A stretch of DNA of 7,179 nucleotides from Candidatus Aminicenantota bacterium (GTDB lineage: Bacteria > Acidobacteriota > UBA6911 > RPQK01 > JAJDTT01): contig JAPOYZ010000623.1 in NCBI GenBank assembly GCA_026706325.1, forward strand, positions 1 through 7,179, given 5' to 3'. Positions 4,515 to 7,179 of this stretch are shown here, piece after piece. Under the pieces are notes generated by a model. That model searched no databases, was not told the DNA's origin, and saw only the letters and a list, made by a program, of their open reading frames with translations. Each line of letters opens with the position of its first letter. Positions within the stretch are counted from its first letter, which is position 1. A program made the translations under genes and the position numbers.

Positions 4515-7043
4515 TCAGTTGGGGTAGACGAATTCGTTGAGGTTGAAGACCACCCGGCAGAGTTGAACCAGGCTCTTCTCCCGGGCCACGAGCCGGTCCC
4601 GGTTCCGGGCGCTTACCTCCCAGAGGTGGGCCTCGGTCTCCTGGTTCAGGAAGTCCACCATCTCCCGGTGTTCGTCGGGAGCCGGTCCGCGGGCGAGCGC
4701 CAGGCGATAAACGAGGTCCGCCTGTCGGGCCGGGTCAGGCCCCGCCTCCTCCAGGACTCTGCGAGCCAGGTGGAAGGCCTGCTCGTTGGCGAAGTCTCCG
4801 TTGAACAGCGTCAGGGCCTGGGGAGCGATGCTGGTCACCGGCCGCTGGGCGGAACTCCGGGTCGTGTCGCAGAGGTCCAGGACCTCCAGCATGGGGATGA
4901 GCATGGAACGCTTGATGAAGGCATAGACGGTCCTCCGGGAGGCCTCCCGAGGGTCGGACGTATGCCAGATCTTGTCCGGGTCCGGATGGCCTTCCAGCGC
5001 GGCCTCGGGTATGGGCGGCACCATGCTGGGGCCGTACATCTTGCGATTGAGCTGTCCGCTGGCCGCCAGCATCGAGTCGCGGATGGCCTCTGCCTCCAGC
5101 CGCCGGTAGTGGGCCCGCCAGAGGAGGCGGTTTTCCGGGTCCGCCTCAAGGTACTCGGCCACCGTCTTCTTGCCCATGCGGTAGGTGTTGCTGGTCATGA
5201 TCAGGGTGTGGAGCTTCTTGAAGGACCAGCCCTCTTCGATGAAACGGCTGGCCAGCCAGTCCAGGAGCTGGGGATGGCTGGGCCGGTCTCCCATGCTCCC
5301 GAAGTCGCCGCTGCTGCGGACCAGTCCATTGCCCAGCTGTTGCTGCCAGACCCGGTTGACCAGGACCCGGGCGGTCAGAGGGTTCTCCGGGCTGGCGATC
5401 CAGCGCGCCAGGGCCAGTCTCCGCCCGCTGCTGTTTCCCTTGGCGGAAAACGTGGGCTGAGAGGTGACCAGGGCGGCGGGAAGAGCCGGGACGGCCACGT
5501 CGCCGGGACTGGAGGCCCTGCCTCGCATCAGCACGTGGACCACCTCCGGCGGCTTCGACTCGTAGAGGTAGTAGCCGCGGTCCAGGTCGGGAGTGGATCG
5601 GCGAACCTGGGCGATCTCGGCTTCCAACCCGGCGATCCGGCCCACCAGTTCGGGAGGGAGGGCCTCGGCCGTCTTGGCGATCATCTCCGTGGAGTATTGC
5701 CTGGCCAGTTCCTTCTGCTCTTGGGTTCTCTTTTTAATGTCTTCCAACAGGGCAGCCACGGCCTTGTCGGGGAGCCCACTCTGCCCCGAGCGGAGCCGCT
5801 CGATCCGGAAGTCTTCCCGCAGCTTGTCGATTTGGGATTCCAGGTCCTTGATGCGGCTGTCCCTCTCGGACTGCCCGGCCATCTGGGCATGATCCCCCAC
5901 CGGCAGGCTCTCCTCCCGCCGTCCGGTCTGGGACCGGCGCAGGCCGTTGAAGAGGGCGACCATTCCGTAATAGTCCTGCTGGGTCAGGGGATCGAACTTG
6001 TGGTCGTGGCAGCGGGCGCAGCCCATGGTCAGGCCCAGGAAGGCTTCGGAGGTGGTCCGGACCACGTCATCCAGTTGATCGAAGCGGTCCTGGTCGAAGT
6101 CGGCCGGCTCGTCGTCCCAGGGGCCCAGCCGGTTGAAGCCCATGGCGACATGAGTCTCGGCGGTGGCGTCTTCCAACTCGTCTCCGGCCAGTTGCTCCAG
6201 GATGAACCGGTCGTAGGGCTTGTCCTGGTTCAGGGACCGGATCACGTAATCCCGGTACTTCCAGACCTCCGGTTTGGTGGCGTCCCGCTCGTATCCGTTG
6301 GTCTCGGCGTAGCGCACCACGTCCAGCCAGTGCCGGCCCCATCGCTCCCCGTATCCCGGTCGGCCCAGGAGTTCTTCGATCAGGCGGTCGAACGCTTCCG
6401 GACTGCTCTGTTCAAGGAACTCGCGCTGCTCCTGCGGAGTCGGTGGAAGGCCGACGAGGTCGAGGTACATGCGCCGCAACAGCGCCTCGTCTCCCGCCGG
6501 AGGAGATGGCTTCCAACCCCGGTCTTCCAGCTTGGCCAGGACGAAGGCGTCGATGGGGTTCCGAACCCAGTCCGTGCTCTTCACTTCAGGGACCGCAGGC
6601 GAGGTCAGCGGTTGAAACGACCAGTGATCCTTCGCTTTTGCCAGCGGACTCGAATCGGCCGCTTCGGCGTAGTCGGCGCCGGCGTCGATCCAGGCCCGGA
6701 GCAGGCCGATCTCATCCGGAGTGAGCCGATCTCCGGTCTTGGGCATGATCCGGTCGGGATCCAGTCCGGCCACGGTCTGAATCAGCAGACTCCGGGCGCT
6801 GTCGCCGGGGATGACTGAGGGGAGGCCCGAGTCGCCTCCTTTCAGAGCGTGGCCGCGCTCGTCGAGGCGCAGGCCGTTCATCTGGACGGTGGCGCCATGG
6901 CAGGCGTAGCAACGGTCCCGGAGAATCGGCTCGACCTGTTCGGAGAAGTCCACGCCGTCGGGGGCTGGTGGAGGGAGATCCCGGCTCCCGGCCATAGCGG
7001 CGGTGACCGACATGACCAGCGACAACCCGAGCCGGTGAAACAT
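4515..7043 (-). CDS. PSD1/DUF1553 protein: cytochrome c-like (PSCyt1), DUF1549 (PSCyt2) and DUF1553 (PSD1) domains
   Basis: From the ATG at 7043 the product is 842 aa (848 from an upstream TTG at 7061, the numbering used here). The ATG is preferred because it begins a compact Sec signal peptide, MFHRLGLSLVMSVTAAMAG. The TTG has no ribosome binding site; the ATG has only a weak GAGAG. Domains in order: a c-type cytochrome-like region (about 38-132) with haem motif CYACH (51-55) and the downstream IMPKTG Met (106); DUF1549 (about 165-375) with a second CxxCH, CARCH (348-352), in the family-typical MGCARCHDHKFDP; a charged, coiled-coil-like linker (about 397-487); and DUF1553 (about 545-840) with ARVLVNRVWQQQLG and SNTYRM. 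The protein is predicted to be periplasmic and to bind haem covalently. A role in redox-linked breakdown of complex organic matter is often suggested for this family but is unproven. It is the first gene of the operon with DUF1501. Confidence 0.92.
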   Translation of the reverse strand: MFHRLGLSLVMSVTAAMAGSRDLPPPAPDGVDFSEQVEPILRDRCYACHGATVQMNGLRLDERGHALKGGDSGLPSVIPGDSARSLLIQTVAGLDPDRIMPKTGDRLTPDEIGLLRAWIDAGADYAEAADSSPLAKAKDHWSFQPLTSPAVPEVKSTDWVRNPIDAFVLAKLEDRGWKPSPPAGDEALLRRMYLDLVGLPPTPQEQREFLEQSSPEAFDRLIEELLGRPGYGERWGRHWLDVVRYAETNGYERDATKPEVWKYRDYVIRSLNQDKPYDRFILEQLAGDELEDATAETHVAMGFNRLGPWDDEPADFDQDRFDQLDDVVRTTSEAFLGLTMGCARCHDHKFDPLTQQDYYGMVALFNGLRRSQTGRREESLPVGDHAQMAGQSERDSRIKDLESQIDKLREDFRIERLRSGQSGLPDKAVAALLEDIKKRTQEQKELARQYSTEMIAKTAEALPPELVGRIAGLEAEIAQVRRSTPDLDRGYYLYESKPPEVVHVLMRGRASSPGDVAVPALPAALVTSQPTFSAKGNSSGRRLALARWIASPENPLTARVLVNRVWQQQLGNGLVRSSGDFGSMGDRPSHPQLLDWLASRFIEEGWSFKKLHTLIMTSNTYRMGKKTVAEYLEADPENRLLWRAHYRRLEAEAIRDSMLAASGQLNRKMYGPSMVPPIPEAALEGHPDPDKIWHTSDPREASRRTVYAFIKRSMLIPMLEVLDLCDTTRSSAQRPVTSIAPQALTLFNGDFANEQAFHLARRVLEEAGPDPARQADLVYRLALARGPAPDEHREMVDFLNQETEAHLWEVSARNRDRLVAREKSLVQLCRVVFNLNEFVYPN

Positions 7044-7092
7044 GGGAAGACTCTCGCTCAACTCAGACCGGAAAATTGTTGATTTCGCGGGT

Positions 7093-7122
7093 ATTCTAAC
7101 AGTGAGTGGTGAATGCCGCCAA
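7093..7122 (-). promoter_or_regulatory. Candidate sigma-70-type promoter of the DUF1553-DUF1501 operon (TTGGCG -18- TAGAAT)
   Basis: On the minus strand TTGGCG (7122-7117) and TAGAAT (7098-7093) are separated by 18 nt. The -10 matches five of six consensus positions and the -35 four of six. Transcription would start near 7086, leaving a leader of about 43 nt before the ATG at 7043. No competing promoter was seen in the 39-nt gap before the DUF1501 gene, which fits one two-gene transcript. Confidence 0.5.
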
Positions 7123-7179
7123 GATGTTGAGGGGGGGGGTAGCTCCGTAAAGTAGGTATGGTGCAGTCACAAGGGTGTT
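7123..7179. other. Window edge with no recognisable gene; contains a run of nine G
   Basis: This 57-nt stretch upstream of the operon promoter carries no convincing open frame or RNA gene. It contains an uninterrupted run of nine G at 7131-7139, a place where sequencing or assembly length errors are likely. What lies beyond the edge cannot be said. Confidence 0.5.

Noticed and set aside
4563..6818. Open plus-strand frame of about 750 codons opposite the DUF1553 gene
   Set aside because: It is an antisense shadow caused by strong GC third-position bias. The minus-strand protein has clear family motifs (two CxxCH, DUF1549, DUF1553), while the plus frame shows low-complexity Gly/Val/Leu/Gln-rich text with no recognisable domain.
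7131..7139. Run of nine G read as a regulatory or phase-variable tract
   Set aside because: It lies upstream of the promoter -35 with no other supporting signal; a sequencing or assembly artefact is at least as likely.
1..7179. CRISPR array, tRNA, rRNA or intact insertion sequence
   Set aside because: No regularly spaced repeats, no tRNA-like clover-leaf or CCA-type ends, no rRNA motifs, and no transposase or integrase frame were seen on either strand.

Overview
The window looks like a chromosomal segment from a GC-rich, environmental bacterium of the Acidobacteriota / Planctomycetota-Verrucomicrobiota type. The main reason is the gene pair on the minus strand between 3003 and 7043: a 'planctomycete cytochrome c' DUF1549/DUF1553 (PSD1-type) protein followed by a Tat-exported DUF1501 protein. 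This pair is abundant and typical in those phyla. The flanking genes are GC-rich with strong third-position G/C bias, which also produces very long spurious antisense reading frames. The exact phylum cannot be fixed from this sequence alone.

Layout. Bases 1-357 (minus): the first 119 codons of a Tat-signal, probable lipoprotein of an uncharacterised family; the rest lies outside the window. Bases 358-435: a short divergent intergenic region. On both strands a -10-like hexamer sits exactly 7 nt before the start codon, so both genes may be transcribed without a leader. Bases 436-1329 (plus): a secreted CAP/SCP (YkwD-like) domain protein with an extra C-terminal domain. Bases 1330-1566: non-coding, with a nested inverted repeat (1396-1437) next to a second small palindrome (1437-1451). 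Bases 1567-3046 (plus): the broken remains of a two-gene module, an AAA (RecF/OLD-like, AAA_21-type) ATPase and a DUF4276 protein. The ATPase has a single-base frameshift near 2397/2398. The DUF4276 gene has lost its whole middle, keeping only the first ~20 and last ~50 codons in different frames. Bases 3003-7043 (minus): the DUF1553/DUF1501 operon, read toward the decayed module, whose extended reading frame runs into its 3' end. Bases 7044-7179: leader and a plausible sigma-70-type promoter for that operon, then sequence with no recognisable gene.

How the parts work together. The cytochrome-c/DUF1553 protein and the DUF1501 protein form a two-gene operon (39-nt gap, good ribosome binding site) whose products both carry export signals; the joint biochemical function is not established. 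The CAP protein and the Tat lipoprotein are also predicted to be exported, so all four ordinary genes encode envelope or periplasmic proteins. The ATPase/DUF4276 module is the odd one out: cytoplasmic, visibly less GC-rich, and broken at two independent places. It is best read as a degenerate accessory module, possibly a former defence or toxin-like nuclease system, wedged between housekeeping-type genes.
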